From positions 1 to 52,530 of the forward strand of contig JAUHXF010000006.1 in assembly GCA_030427125.1 (NCBI GenBank): a DNA stretch of 52,530 nucleotides. The letters run 5' to 3'. The notes below the pieces were generated by a model. That model was not told the origin of the DNA. It saw only the letters and a list, made by a program, of their open reading frames with translations, and searched no databases. Each line of letters starts with the position of its first letter. Within the stretch, counting starts at the first letter, position 1. The position numbers and the translations under genes were made by a program. Origin of the DNA: a bacterium (lineage in GTDB: Bacteria > Patescibacteriota > Saccharimonadia > Saccharimonadales > SZUA-47). Positions 15,857 to 24,048 of this stretch are shown here, one piece after another.

Positions 15857-16930
15857 CTACTTGTTGCGCTGCTCAATTAGGTCAATCAAACTCTTTAAAA
15901 AGGCTCTATCTTCTTCCGATCCAGGAATATTCTCAACTATCTTTTTAGCATTTTCTGCTGCTGCACGAGCCTCTTCTTGTGCATACTCAAGCGCGCCTGA
16001 CGATTTAATTATCTCTTTGCATCGTTCGAATGCTTCGTCGGTTAATTCTGAGTTTTTAAGGCACTTCTCTAAAAATGCAGCGTCTTCAGCTAGCGCATTC
16101 TCTATAGCCTTTAGGGTGAGGATTGTCCGCTTACCTTCTATAATGTCATCTTTCGCATGCTTGCCCGTCTCTTCATCGTCGCCAAAAACACCGAGTATAT
16201 CATCTGTAATCTGATAAACTCTACCGGCATCCATAGAAAACGTTTCGAGTGTTTCAAGCGCCCGCTCATCTGCCCCAGCTAATATTGCACCAAGCTGCAT
16301 TGGGTTTGCAAAAGTATAAAAAGCCGTCTTCCATAGCAACACATTGTTTACATCTTCTTCACTCACTACATCCACTACTTCATTAAAGATATCGAGCGTT
16401 TGTCCGTGTGCTGTGCCGATAAAATGCTTGTTCACGTTTTTGATAGCGGCAACTTTCAGCTCGTCGCTCACACCCAAATTCGCGATGACATCGAGGGCAC
16501 TATGAACACCGAACAAAAACGCATTCATCGCAATAGATTCACCAAAATGCTGTGCGTCTCTTTTCAGCGAATGGTCAATATGGTACTTTTTTAAATCGAT
16601 ATGCACTGTCGGCCCACCACGCCGTGATTCGGAGCGGTCCTGAATGTCATCAACCGCCAATATATATGCATGCAACATCTCTATGGCGCGTGCTATCTCC
16701 AGTGCGGCCTGATTGTCGCTCCCTCCAAACATAAAGTACGTATGCATTGCTAGCACACCACGAATCCGCTTCCCGCCACGTGTAAGAAAGCGTTGATATG
16801 CTTTCACTGCCTCGCTTGGATACATACCAAACTCTTTTTGTGTTCGCTCGACAAACTGTTCAGCGAACGACTCTATATCTGTATCAATTAGTTGTTTGTA
16901 TTCACCAAGCTTTTGTTCAAAACTGGTCAT
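15857..16930 (-). CDS. Polyprenyl diphosphate synthase
   Basis: A 357-aa trans-isoprenyl synthase (FPP/GGPP synthase family). The first Asp-rich motif is AVDDIQDRSESRRGG (DDxxD); the second is ITDDILGVFGDDEETGK. Chain elongation of isopentenyl diphosphate needs both. Product length cannot be read with certainty. The start overlaps the kinase-like gene by 4 bases, and the three genes 17984-15857 form one operon. Its product could feed undecaprenol, or the CarS-like lipid step at 34622-35179. Confidence 0.88.
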   Translation of the reverse strand: MTSFEQKLGEYKQLIDTDIESFAEQFVERTQKEFGMYPSEAVKAYQRFLTRGGKRIRGVLAMHTYFMFGGSDNQAALEIARAIEMLHAYILAVDDIQDRSESRRGGPTVHIDLKKYHIDHSLKRDAQHFGESIAMNAFLFGVHSALDVIANLGVSDELKVAAIKNVNKHFIGTAHGQTLDIFNEVVDVVSEEDVNNVLLWKTAFYTFANPMQLGAILAGADERALETLETFSMDAGRVYQITDDILGVFGDDEETGKHAKDDIIEGKRTILTLKAIENALAEDAAFLEKCLKNSELTDEAFERCKEIIKSSGALEYAQEEARAAAENAKKIVENIPGSEEDRAFLKSLIDLIEQRNK

Positions 16931-17493
16931 TGAATAATGCTCGTTTCGACTACTTGTTCAAGCGCTTCAACAGAATCAAAATTATTCATGAAGGTTTTAT
17001 CGGCACGTGCCTTTACGTCAGCCATACTGAGAGTGGCCTCATCGCCGGAATGTTGCATCTCTGCTTCTTGTTGTTTCACAAACTCTTCTAGCGTTGTGGG
17101 ATCGTCAGCTCGCTTTCGTGATTGGATACGCTCATATCGAACTCCAACATCTGCATCAACCCACAGTAGTTCACCGCCATACGTGTGAAGACTGCCTATT
17201 TCGCCCGGATTACGAATACTTGAGACTACTAAACCGTTATATTTTGCGTCCCCGCCTTGAGATTTATACTGCTCAACTGCTCGATCTACTAACACGCCTA
17301 ACCCGTGTTCACGCCGCCACTCAGCACTAATTGTGCGTAAGTTTTCCCTGTCGGTAGTAAGTCCGCGTGCAAGCGCCTCATTACGAAGCATGTCAGTCAT
17401 TGAGATGAATAAAAACCCGTGCTTCTCAGCCAGTATCTCAGCAACAGTATCCTTTCCTGCTCCATTCGTACCCGATAGACCGATTAACTTCAT
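16927..17493 (-). CDS. P-loop kinase, dephospho-CoA/NMP kinase-like
   Basis: A 188-aa P-loop kinase: Walker A GTNGAGKDT at residues 8-16, SSIRNPGEIG near 90-99, and a lid-like RIQSRKRADDP near residue 120. It resembles the AAA_18/dephospho-CoA kinase/adenylate-kinase group; the substrate is not clear, although nucleoside monophosphates are the usual one. It overlaps the Nudix gene and the prenyl synthase gene by 4 bases each. Confidence 0.72.
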   Translation of the reverse strand: MKLIGLSGTNGAGKDTVAEILAEKHGFLFISMTDMLRNEALARGLTTDRENLRTISAEWRREHGLGVLVDRAVEQYKSQGGDAKYNGLVVSSIRNPGEIGSLHTYGGELLWVDADVGVRYERIQSRKRADDPTTLEEFVKQQEAEMQHSGDEATLSMADVKARADKTFMNNFDSVEALEQVVETSIIQ

Positions 17494-17984
17494 TGTACTT
17501 TTTCCTTTTTAAGAATAGTAAAGCCTTTTCTTACAAATGAATACTCTATATCGTCAGCACCTTTTTGTTGCGAATAAACAGTGTCTAGTTCATTTTCTGA
17601 AACCCAAATATATTCAGAGTGATCTGCTGGGTCAAGCTTGATATTCTCTATAGGATCTGTAAATTGTGCAAAGTATATAAGCTCAACCGAGTGTGAGCCT
17701 TTCACATCATTTGTATACGTAAAAGCACCAAATACTTCGCCTATTTCGACGTTCATCCCGAACTCTTCTTGAATTTCCCTCGATAGGCCTTCTTCAAGAT
17801 CTTCGCCAAAGTCAATGTGGCCACCTGGTAGTTCATAGACGTCTGGTAAGAACTTTTTCGATGCGGCACGTTTAGGTAAAAATACCTTCATGACCCCATC
17901 AACTTCTGCATGAATGAACGCAACTGCAGTTATAACCTGCTGTCCGTGTGCCGGTGTTTCGCTATCATGTTGATTGTTTCCCAT
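17490..17984 (-). CDS. Nudix hydrolase
   Basis: A 164-aa Nudix protein with the box GHIDFGEDLEE to SREIQEEFGM (about residues 54-76). It is the first gene of the operon with the kinase and prenyl synthase genes. A TACAAT element lies about 20 nt before the ATG, so this message has a short leader. Substrate unknown. Confidence 0.85.
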   Translation of the reverse strand: MGNNQHDSETPAHGQQVITAVAFIHAEVDGVMKVFLPKRAASKKFLPDVYELPGGHIDFGEDLEEGLSREIQEEFGMNVEIGEVFGAFTYTNDVKGSHSVELIYFAQFTDPIENIKLDPADHSEYIWVSENELDTVYSQQKGADDIEYSFVRKGFTILKKEKVQ

Positions 17985-18024
17985 AAATATCCGTGATTCC
18001 TATTGTAGCCCAGGGGTGAGTAGC

Positions 18025-18053
18025 CAGCAAAACTGATTCACTCAGTTTTGCTG
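18025..18053 (-). repeat. Perfect hairpin downstream of rpoD (second)
   Basis: CAGCAAAACTGA and TCAGTTTTGCTG flank a 5-nt loop: a 12-bp perfect stem with no T run on either strand. It sits next to another perfect hairpin, between rpoD and the Nudix gene. Confidence 0.7.
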
Positions 18054-18057
18054 CGCG

Positions 18058-18082
18058 TTGAGAGGGGATGCTCCCCTCTCAA
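18058..18082 (-). terminator. Perfect hairpin directly after rpoD
   Basis: TTGAGAGGGGA and TCCCCTCTCAA flank a 3-nt loop, giving an 11-bp perfect stem one base after the rpoD stop. It probably ends or protects the rpoD transcript, but the usual U tract is missing. Confidence 0.55.
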
Positions 18083-18083
18083 A

Positions 18084-19292
18084 CTACTTTAGGTAGTCCA
18101 TTAACTTCTTAGAATCTTTGTGCTTTTTCAGCTTTGCGAGCGCCTTGGCCTCAATCTGACGAATTCGCTCACGCGTAACAGAGAATTCCTGCCCGACTTC
18201 TTCAAGCGTGTGATTCTTACCATCTTCAAGTCCGAAACGTAATCGCAAAATTTTCTGCTCGCGTTCTGAAAGGCTGCCAAGCAAATCCTTCACCTGCTCT
18301 TTTAAGAGCTGGCCGGTTGCAGATTCTTCGGGTGTAACAGTATCCTCGTCTTCAATAAAGTCACCAAGCACAGAGTCTTCCTCGTCGTCACGCACAGATG
18401 CATCAAGCGAACTAATATCCTGCTTAATCTTCATGATGTGCTCAACCTTCTCGACGTCCATCTCCATTTCTTTGGCGATTTCTTCGTTGGTTGGCTCGCG
18501 GTTCATTTCTTGTGTCAGTCGCCGCTGTGTTCGAAGCAACTTGTTGATAGTCTCAACCATGTGTACTGGGATACGAATCGTTCGAGCTTGGTCTGCAATC
18601 GCACGAGTGATTGCCTGACGGATCCACCATGTTGCATAGGTTGAGAATTTGAAACCTTTGTCAGGATCAAATTTTTCGACAGCACGAAGCAATCCTGTAT
18701 TTCCTTCTTGAATAAGATCTAGTAGATCTAATCCTCTCCCGACATAACGCTTCGCGATAGACACGACCAAACGCATGTTCGCTTCAGCCATTTTATCTTT
18801 CGCACGCTTATCGCCAGCGACCACTTTTTGCGCAAGCGCCAATTCTTCCTCGGCCGTCAGAAGTGGAATCTTACCAATTTCTCGCAAGTACAATCGAACT
18901 GAATCATCAGCTACGTCATCGAGATACTTTGTGTCTTGCTCGGCTTTCTTATCCGCTTCTTCATCATCTTCATCGGCCCATTCATCCGAAAAAAGCTCCG
19001 GATTAGGCTCAGTTGCACCTGTTACATCAACGCCTTCATCTGCAAGATCGTTATATAGCTTATCGAGCAATTCCAAGTTCTCAGGCTTTTCAGGAATCTT
19101 TTTTACAATATCTTTCTGATCAATGGTGCCGTCTTTTGTTGCTTGCTCGAATAGTTCTTTCGATACTGCGTGCAATTTATGTAGCGTTAAATCATCAGAT
19201 TTCTTTGCACTTTTCTTGGTTGGCTTTTTTGCCTTAGCCGTCTTTGGACTACCAGCTGTCTTCGTTGTCTTTTCTTTCTTTTCCTTTGCCAA
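18084..19292 (-). CDS. rpoD: Primary sigma factor RpoD (sigma-70)
   Basis: A 402-aa house-keeping sigma factor. Region 1.1 is replaced by about 30 Lys/Ala/Thr-rich residues. Region 1.2 is [21 protein letters not shown], and region 2 holds [24 protein letters not shown] and [15 protein letters not shown] (-10 recognition). Region 3 follows. Region 4.2 is [24 protein letters not shown] (-35 recognition). The start is TTG with AAAGGAG 7 nt upstream. dnaG lies 39 bp upstream on the same strand, the common dnaG-rpoD pairing. Confidence 0.97.
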   Translation of the reverse strand: MAKEKKEKTTKTAGSPKTAKAKKPTKKSAKKSDDLTLHKLHAVSKELFEQATKDGTIDQKDIVKKIPEKPENLELLDKLYNDLADEGVDVTGATEPNPELFSDEWADEDDEEADKKAEQDTKYLDDVADDSVRLYLREIGKIPLLTAEEELALAQKVVAGDKRAKDKMAEANMRLVVSIAKRYVGRGLDLLDLIQEGNTGLLRAVEKFDPDKGFKFSTYATWWIRQAITRAIADQARTIRIPVHMVETINKLLRTQRRLTQEMNREPTNEEIAKEMEMDVEKVEHIMKIKQDISSLDASVRDDEEDSVLGDFIEDEDTVTPEESATGQLLKEQVKDLLGSLSEREQKILRLRFGLEDGKNHTLEEVGQEFSVTRERIRQIEAKALAKLKKHKDSKKLMDYLK

Positions 19293-19331
19293 TCTATACT
19301 CCTTTATTCACGCCCAACGCGAAGCTCATCG

Positions 19332-21047
19332 TTAGGCAAATTGTTTGATCAAATCATCTAGCTGCTTGACCGCTTGTAATAATGTCTTTTGTGTTGAGTC
19401 ATCGGCTGCATCAATCTCTTGTGCAAGCGCTTGTTTTTTCATGTTCGCATATGTACGTACCAGTCGTGAGAGAAGCTTTTGTGATTGATACACCAGCTCG
19501 TCATCATTCGTATCTTGGTAGTATTCCTCAAATAGAAGTGTCAACATTTTACCATACTCACCCCTAGTCGGCGAGATACCCGGATTTTCCTGGATGTAGG
19601 CAGCCGTCTCCTTTGCCTCTTCTGAAAACACGTCAAGCGGTAATTTCGCGAGCGTGCTGCCGATTTCCTTATGTTTCGCGCTAATAGCAAGTAGGTGTTG
19701 TTCGCGCACACGTTGCTCTTGATCTTCACGAGATTCTTCAGGTGCTTTCACCCGTTTTAATCGTTTCTTAACTGTTGGTTGCTGCTGTAATTTATCTTTA
19801 ATTGTTTCAATACTACTACCGGTTCGTTCGGCTACAAGTTGTGCGTAATGTTCTTGTTCAACGGGGTCTTTAAGTTGACGGATGATATTGAAAACTTTGG
19901 TTGTGAATTGTCGTTTTCCTTGGGCTGTTTTCAGATCTACCGCCTGTGCTACACGGTCCATGAGCCAGTCCACCATGTACTGCGTTTGTGTAATTGTCTT
20001 CTGCCAAGCCTTTACATTCTCCCGAATCAACTCATCAGGATCCATGCCCTCGGGCAAGCTGATAATACTCATCTCAACACCGAGCTCTTGAGCTAGTGGT
20101 ATGGTTCGTTCAGCAGCATCCTGCCCTGCACGATCATCATCAAATGCGACACGCACATCTCCTGTAAAACGCTGTAGTGATTTTAAATGATGCATGGTGA
20201 GTGCTGTACCGGCAGACGCAACGACATTCTGCACTCCTGCCTGGTGCGAGGCTACTACGTCCAGGTTGCCTTCAACGACGACGACGAATCCCTGTTTACG
20301 TATTGCATCTTTTGCTTGAGACAGCCCAAATACCTGACGACCTTTGTCATACAGCTGCGTTGCAGGTGTGTTGATGTACTTTGGCGAGTCAGCGTCTTTC
20401 TTTAGCTGTCTTGCCGTAAAGCCGACTGGTCGTCCCTGTGGGTCGAGCAACGGGATCATGATACGCCCACGGAACATATCGTAAACGCGACCATTCCGAT
20501 CACCTGATAACCCAACTTTTTTTAACTCTTGCAGCTCAAAGCCTTTTTGCATTAAATGCTGCGTCAGCGCATCACCCTTCTCCGGTGAAAAACCAAAGCG
20601 AAAATCTAAAATCGTCTGCTTTTCGTACTGTCTGGCTTCACGGAGGTACTTTAAGGCTGCAGTGTGTTTCAAAAGTTCTTTTTGATAAAACATAACTGCT
20701 TCTTCGACAGCTTTGAATAATCGCTCTTTTGATTTAGCGGCACCGCTACTACGCTGCACTTGGTATTCAGCAAGGTCGACACCTGACTTTCGTGCGAGCA
20801 ATTCTAATGCTCCTTTGAAATCCAAGCCTTCAACTTCCTGAATAAAGGTGAACATATCGCCTCCCTTACCGCTTGAGAAGTCATGCCAAATTTGTTTTTC
20901 TGGGCTCACCATGAAGCTTGGCGATTTTTCCGATGTGAATGGGCTAAGGCCTTTAAAGTTTCTACCAGAACGCTTCAACTCAACATATTCTGAAATTACA
21001 TCTTCAATCTCAAGACGATCTTTGATATCAGCTACAGCGTCACTCAT
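19332..21047 (-). CDS. dnaG: DNA primase DnaG lacking zinc ligands
   Basis: A 571-aa primase that makes RNA primers at the fork. The N-terminal CHC2 domain is recognisable, but its four zinc ligands are changed: SPFTSE at residues 35-40 replaces CPFHNE, and HDFSSG at 55-60 replaces HCFGCG. The TOPRIM domain is intact, with VVEGNLDVVASHQAG near residue 250 and AFDDDRAGQDAA after it. The C-terminal helicase-binding part is divergent. CATAAT ends 7 nt before the ATG. Confidence 0.95.
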   Translation of the reverse strand: MSDAVADIKDRLEIEDVISEYVELKRSGRNFKGLSPFTSEKSPSFMVSPEKQIWHDFSSGKGGDMFTFIQEVEGLDFKGALELLARKSGVDLAEYQVQRSSGAAKSKERLFKAVEEAVMFYQKELLKHTAALKYLREARQYEKQTILDFRFGFSPEKGDALTQHLMQKGFELQELKKVGLSGDRNGRVYDMFRGRIMIPLLDPQGRPVGFTARQLKKDADSPKYINTPATQLYDKGRQVFGLSQAKDAIRKQGFVVVVEGNLDVVASHQAGVQNVVASAGTALTMHHLKSLQRFTGDVRVAFDDDRAGQDAAERTIPLAQELGVEMSIISLPEGMDPDELIRENVKAWQKTITQTQYMVDWLMDRVAQAVDLKTAQGKRQFTTKVFNIIRQLKDPVEQEHYAQLVAERTGSSIETIKDKLQQQPTVKKRLKRVKAPEESREDQEQRVREQHLLAISAKHKEIGSTLAKLPLDVFSEEAKETAAYIQENPGISPTRGEYGKMLTLLFEEYYQDTNDDELVYQSQKLLSRLVRTYANMKKQALAQEIDAADDSTQKTLLQAVKQLDDLIKQFA

Positions 21048-21104
21048 TACCCCTATTATGGCGCATTATTCAAGGAGTAGCTAGTATAAGCATTTTGGTT
21101 TATT

Positions 21105-21698
21105 ATGGACGGTATGCAGCCAAACCAGCCTGATTACGAATTCATCATGAACCCACAGCAACAATCTAGCGGTCCTAATTTCGCTGGACCACAGAAACTA
21201 TTAATGATTGTGGGTTTATTCGCGGTAGTCATAGTTGTAGTTATCGTTTTATTTTCAGTTCTCTTTTCAGGTGGCGCAAGCAACCGCAATGCACTCGTAG
21301 AAGCTCGTGCCGATCAAATAGAGATGGCACGCGTCATCGAACTAGGTATTGATGATGTCGTTGATGTGAACCTCAAGCGTCAATTCCAAACGTTACTTAC
21401 TTCGAGTACCAGCGACGCTCAAGAAATTGCAGCTTTGCTTGCCACACGTGAAGTAAAAGTAGAGCCATTCGAGTTAAAGGCATCGTTCAATGCTAGTGTT
21501 GAGGATTCTCTCGATGAAGCAAAACAGAAGAATGATTTTGACCCAGCGTATGAAGATGCAGTTGCTGCAGCAGCTGGTCAGTATCTGCAATCATTACAAA
21601 GAGCCTCATCCAGTGCTGCGTCTACTCGTGAATCAAATTTACTCACGGTTGCAATCAATAATGTCCAAACTGTAGCTCAACAGCCTACAGCAAACTAA
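21105..21698 (+). CDS. Membrane-anchored protein, function unknown
   Basis: A 197-aa protein: a polar N-terminus of 30 residues rich in Gln, Pro and Asn, one transmembrane helix (about residues 32-56), then a mostly helical domain rich in Ala, Ser and acidic residues, presumably outside the cell. No family was recognised. A TAGTATAAG element lies upstream but no Shine-Dalgarno site is seen. It overlaps the convergent YjbR gene by 4 bases. Confidence 0.6.
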   Translation: MDGMQPNQPDYEFIMNPQQQSSGPNFAGPQKLLMIVGLFAVVIVVVIVLFSVLFSGGASNRNALVEARADQIEMARVIELGIDDVVDVNLKRQFQTLLTSSTSDAQEIAALLATREVKVEPFELKASFNASVEDSLDEAKQKNDFDPAYEDAVAAAAGQYLQSLQRASSSAASTRESNLLTVAINNVQTVAQQPTAN

Positions 21699-22054
21699 TT
21701 AAACGCTGGAAGCGTTGTCTGCGTACCAGTTACTAATTGATAGGAGTGCAGAATAAGATCTCTCACTTCACCATCAGTTAATTGCCCGGATAGGATTATC
21801 GTATTCCAGTGCTTCTTATTCAAGTGATATCCTTCCATGACCGATTCATAGCGTTCACGAAGAATCTTCGACAATTGTGGATCACATTTCAAGCTAAGAT
21901 TTACAGGGCTTTTCTTTTCTGGCATAAGCGCAAACATCTTTTCCTCACTACCAACAGGTACCTTGTATACTGATACATCTTCACCAAACGGAAAGGTAAG
22001 CTTGGCATTAGGCAAGCTGAGTATAAATTCTTCTACCGATTTATGACTGTCCAT
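21695..22054 (-). CDS. MmcQ/YjbR family protein
   Basis: A 119-aa protein with the YjbR double-wing pattern: TFPFGEDVSVYKV, MFALMPEKKSPVNLSLKCDP, then GYHLNKKHWNTI near residue 77. Members are small DNA-binding-like proteins of unknown role. The start overlaps orn by 14 bases, so the two genes are co-transcribed. Confidence 0.82.
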   Translation of the reverse strand: MDSHKSVEEFILSLPNAKLTFPFGEDVSVYKVPVGSEEKMFALMPEKKSPVNLSLKCDPQLSKILRERYESVMEGYHLNKKHWNTIILSGQLTDGEVRDLILHSYQLVTGTQTTLPAFN

Positions 22055-22601
22055 GCTCTTTGAACCAGTTTAGATAATACTGCAGCTCGGCAATCGAAGC
22101 ATTAATGTCATCAAATGCCCTATGTACCTCTGGCTTCTCAAACTCTACACCGTACATTGATTGCATCACGAGCTTCCACGAAGACACATCGAGCATACGA
22201 TAGTGTAGTCGCAACTCTAGCTCAGGCATCCATTGTTTTATAAACGCGCGGTCACTGTGTATTGAATTCCCTGCTAATACGGCCGGCTCATCGCCAAAGT
22301 GTTTATCAACAAAAGCAACCAGCTCTTCTTCAACTTGCGCCAGTGTCTTAGATCCCGCTAGATTTTTGAGGAAGTCATCGCGATTATCTGGGAAATCGCG
22401 CCACCATGGATTTTGGTTCATTCGTTCTAACACTAGTTGACGTGGATGCTGTATTGTCGATTCATAGCTGGCAAGCGTCTCAAGCCCAGCATCAGAAACC
22501 TCTGCAGCAACTTCCAAAATAACGTCTTTTTCTGGCACTAAACCAGTCATCTCTAGGTCGACCCACAAAAATTTTGTTGGAAGTGTATTATTTTTACTCA
22601 T
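22041..22601 (-). CDS. orn: Oligoribonuclease
   Basis: A DEDDh 3'-5' exoribonuclease that degrades 2-5-nt RNAs and pGpG. Motif ExoI is LWVDLEMTGL, ExoII is NSIHSDRAFIKQWMPEL, and ExoIII is HRAFDDINASI with the catalytic His. I use ATG 22601 (186 aa) because the family starts close to it and a TACACT box ends 8 nt upstream; 22643 is an alternative in-frame start. Given the GGDEF protein at 9895-11061, this enzyme could finish cyclic di-GMP breakdown. Confidence 0.92.
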   Translation of the reverse strand: MSKNNTLPTKFLWVDLEMTGLVPEKDVILEVAAEVSDAGLETLASYESTIQHPRQLVLERMNQNPWWRDFPDNRDDFLKNLAGSKTLAQVEEELVAFVDKHFGDEPAVLAGNSIHSDRAFIKQWMPELELRLHYRMLDVSSWKLVMQSMYGVEFEKPEVHRAFDDINASIAELQYYLNWFKEHGQS

Positions 22602-22649
22602 TGAATACCAGTGTAATCGCTTAGCTGAACCTGAGCAAGGCAAAGAATT

Positions 22650-22811
22650 TTATTCAGTAGTGTTGATACGATTGTTCACCTCAGGCTCGTTATCACTCGT
22701 TACCGCAATTGTCACAAGAATAGCTGCTGCAATAACAGCGGCAATAACAATAATGCCTACCGCTTGTCTAAATCGTCTATTTTGCCACTGTTGTTTGGTG
22801 TACTTAATCAT
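22650..22811 (-). CDS. Small single-pass membrane protein
   Basis: A 53-aa protein with a positively charged N-terminus (IKYTKQQWQNRRFRQ), one transmembrane helix rich in Ile, Ala and Val, and an acidic/Asn tail. The start at 22811 is favoured because GAGGAA lies 7-8 nt upstream and it begins right after the stop of the preceding gene; an in-frame ATG at 22832 would overlap that gene. Function unknown. Confidence 0.55.
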   Translation of the reverse strand: MIKYTKQQWQNRRFRQAVGIIVIAAVIAAAILVTIAVTSDNEPEVNNRINTTE

Positions 22812-22813
22812 CG

Positions 22814-23188
22814 TTATTTCCTCTGAAACCATTCATTAATTTCGTTATATGCGTCATTAGTTGATTGTATGATGACACGCTTATATTTTTCTTTGTTCGT
22901 CGTAATAACTAGGACATCCCGCAACAGAGGCTTTATCATACCCTTCGGTTTGCGCGCTAATACGAAATCCCAATCATCATCGCCCCAATAACTGCCTGCC
23001 ATAACCCACTGCGGTAAATAACTTCCTGGCATACGCATATGCCACTTTGGCCAATCCTGGAATGACTCATGCCAACGCACTGATTCAATATCTGACTTGT
23101 CTATAGAAACTTTTGCCCGTAGCGCAATTACTTGCTCCGAGCCTTCCATGACAAACGTTAACGTACTATTCGTAAGTGTGTAATACAT
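22814..23188 (-). CDS. Bacterial PH-domain-like protein
   Basis: A 124-aa protein. The order of strands (IDKSDIESVRW, then a loop with MRMPGSYLPQWVMAGSYW, then DVLVITTNKEKYKRVIIQSTN and a final helix YNEINEWFQ) resembles bacterial PH-like domains. It has no signal peptide. It is first in a two-gene unit with the small membrane protein downstream, so it may act near the membrane. A CATACT box lies 6 nt before the ATG. Confidence 0.5.
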   Translation of the reverse strand: MYYTLTNSTLTFVMEGSEQVIALRAKVSIDKSDIESVRWHESFQDWPKWHMRMPGSYLPQWVMAGSYWGDDDWDFVLARKPKGMIKPLLRDVLVITTNKEKYKRVIIQSTNDAYNEINEWFQRK

Positions 23189-23244
23189 ACTTACAGTATG
23201 AACCTAGCGCTGCAAGAAATCTATACAATCTGCTGTAAACGTTA

Positions 23245-23622
23245 TTAGTGTTTTTTAAATTCCAACGATACTGAATTTACACAAAATCTCATGCCTGTCG
23301 GCTGATCATTCGCATCATTAAACACATGACCCAGGTGACCACCACACGCACCACACGACACTTCAATTCGCTGCATACCATGTGAAGAGTCTTCAGAGAG
23401 CTTCACTACTTTTGTGTTCTTCACATCGTAAAAACTAGGCCACCCAGATCCTGAATCAAATTTTGTCTCAGCACCAAACAACACCTCTCCACAATTTGCG
23501 CAGAGATAATCACCATCTTCATCATTATGAAGCAAGTCACCACTAAATGGTGCCTCTGTTGCACGGTGCAACAGAACTTCTTTTTGTTGATCACTAAGAT
23601 TAGGGTTGAGTTGTTTCGTCAT
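23245..23622 (-). CDS. msrB: Peptide-methionine (R)-S-oxide reductase
   Basis: MsrB repairs oxidised methionine in proteins. The 125-aa sequence has the zinc-binding pairs CANC and CGAC, SGWPSFY, GGHLGHVFND, and the catalytic Cys in MRFCVNSVSLEF. I place the start at ATG 23622 (MTKQLN): TATACT with an upstream TG ends 7 nt before it, while the longer frame to 23652 would run through this promoter. Confidence 0.94.
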   Translation of the reverse strand: MTKQLNPNLSDQQKEVLLHRATEAPFSGDLLHNDEDGDYLCANCGEVLFGAETKFDSGSGWPSFYDVKNTKVVKLSEDSSHGMQRIEVSCGACGGHLGHVFNDANDQPTGMRFCVNSVSLEFKKH

Positions 23623-23683
23623 TATCCCCAGTATACAAAACAAACCCTCCAATGATGAATCGGTGTATGTATATCAGGCTGCT

Positions 23684-23998
23684 TTATTTGGCTTTTTTAT
23701 CGAGCTTATCGAGCTTTGCTTTCTTTACCAAGAAATACACCACGAACGCAGTTGCAACAAAGGTTATACCGGCCTGTATTATCATACCCCAAGCAAATAC
23801 TTGTGGTTCTCCATCAATAGTAACTGTAGATTCGATACCGTTTAAGTCAGTCCCCATCAATAGAACACCGACGATTGGATTGATAAACCCCATAACAATT
23901 GCATTCACAAATGCAGCCGCTTGAATACCGATTGCGATACCTACTGCTATTCCAACAACACCTTGCTCGCGCACAAAATTCATAAAATCTTTTAACAT
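23684..23998 (-). CDS. mscL: Large-conductance mechanosensitive channel MscL
   Basis: A 104-aa pentameric channel subunit that opens on osmotic downshock. The N-terminal amphipathic helix MLKDFMNFVREQ and pore helix TM1, with the glycine-rich GVVGIAVGIAIG, precede a short periplasmic loop of 25 residues. TM2 (GMIIQAGITFVATAFVVYFLV) and a Lys-rich tail (KKAKLDKLDKKAK) follow. AAGGGAG lies 9 nt before the ATG. Confidence 0.96.
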   Translation of the reverse strand: MLKDFMNFVREQGVVGIAVGIAIGIQAAAFVNAIVMGFINPIVGVLLMGTDLNGIESTVTIDGEPQVFAWGMIIQAGITFVATAFVVYFLVKKAKLDKLDKKAK

Positions 23999-24048
23999 AC
24001 GTAATACTCCCTTATTTTTCCATAGAATACTACACTTTTAAGCAAGAA

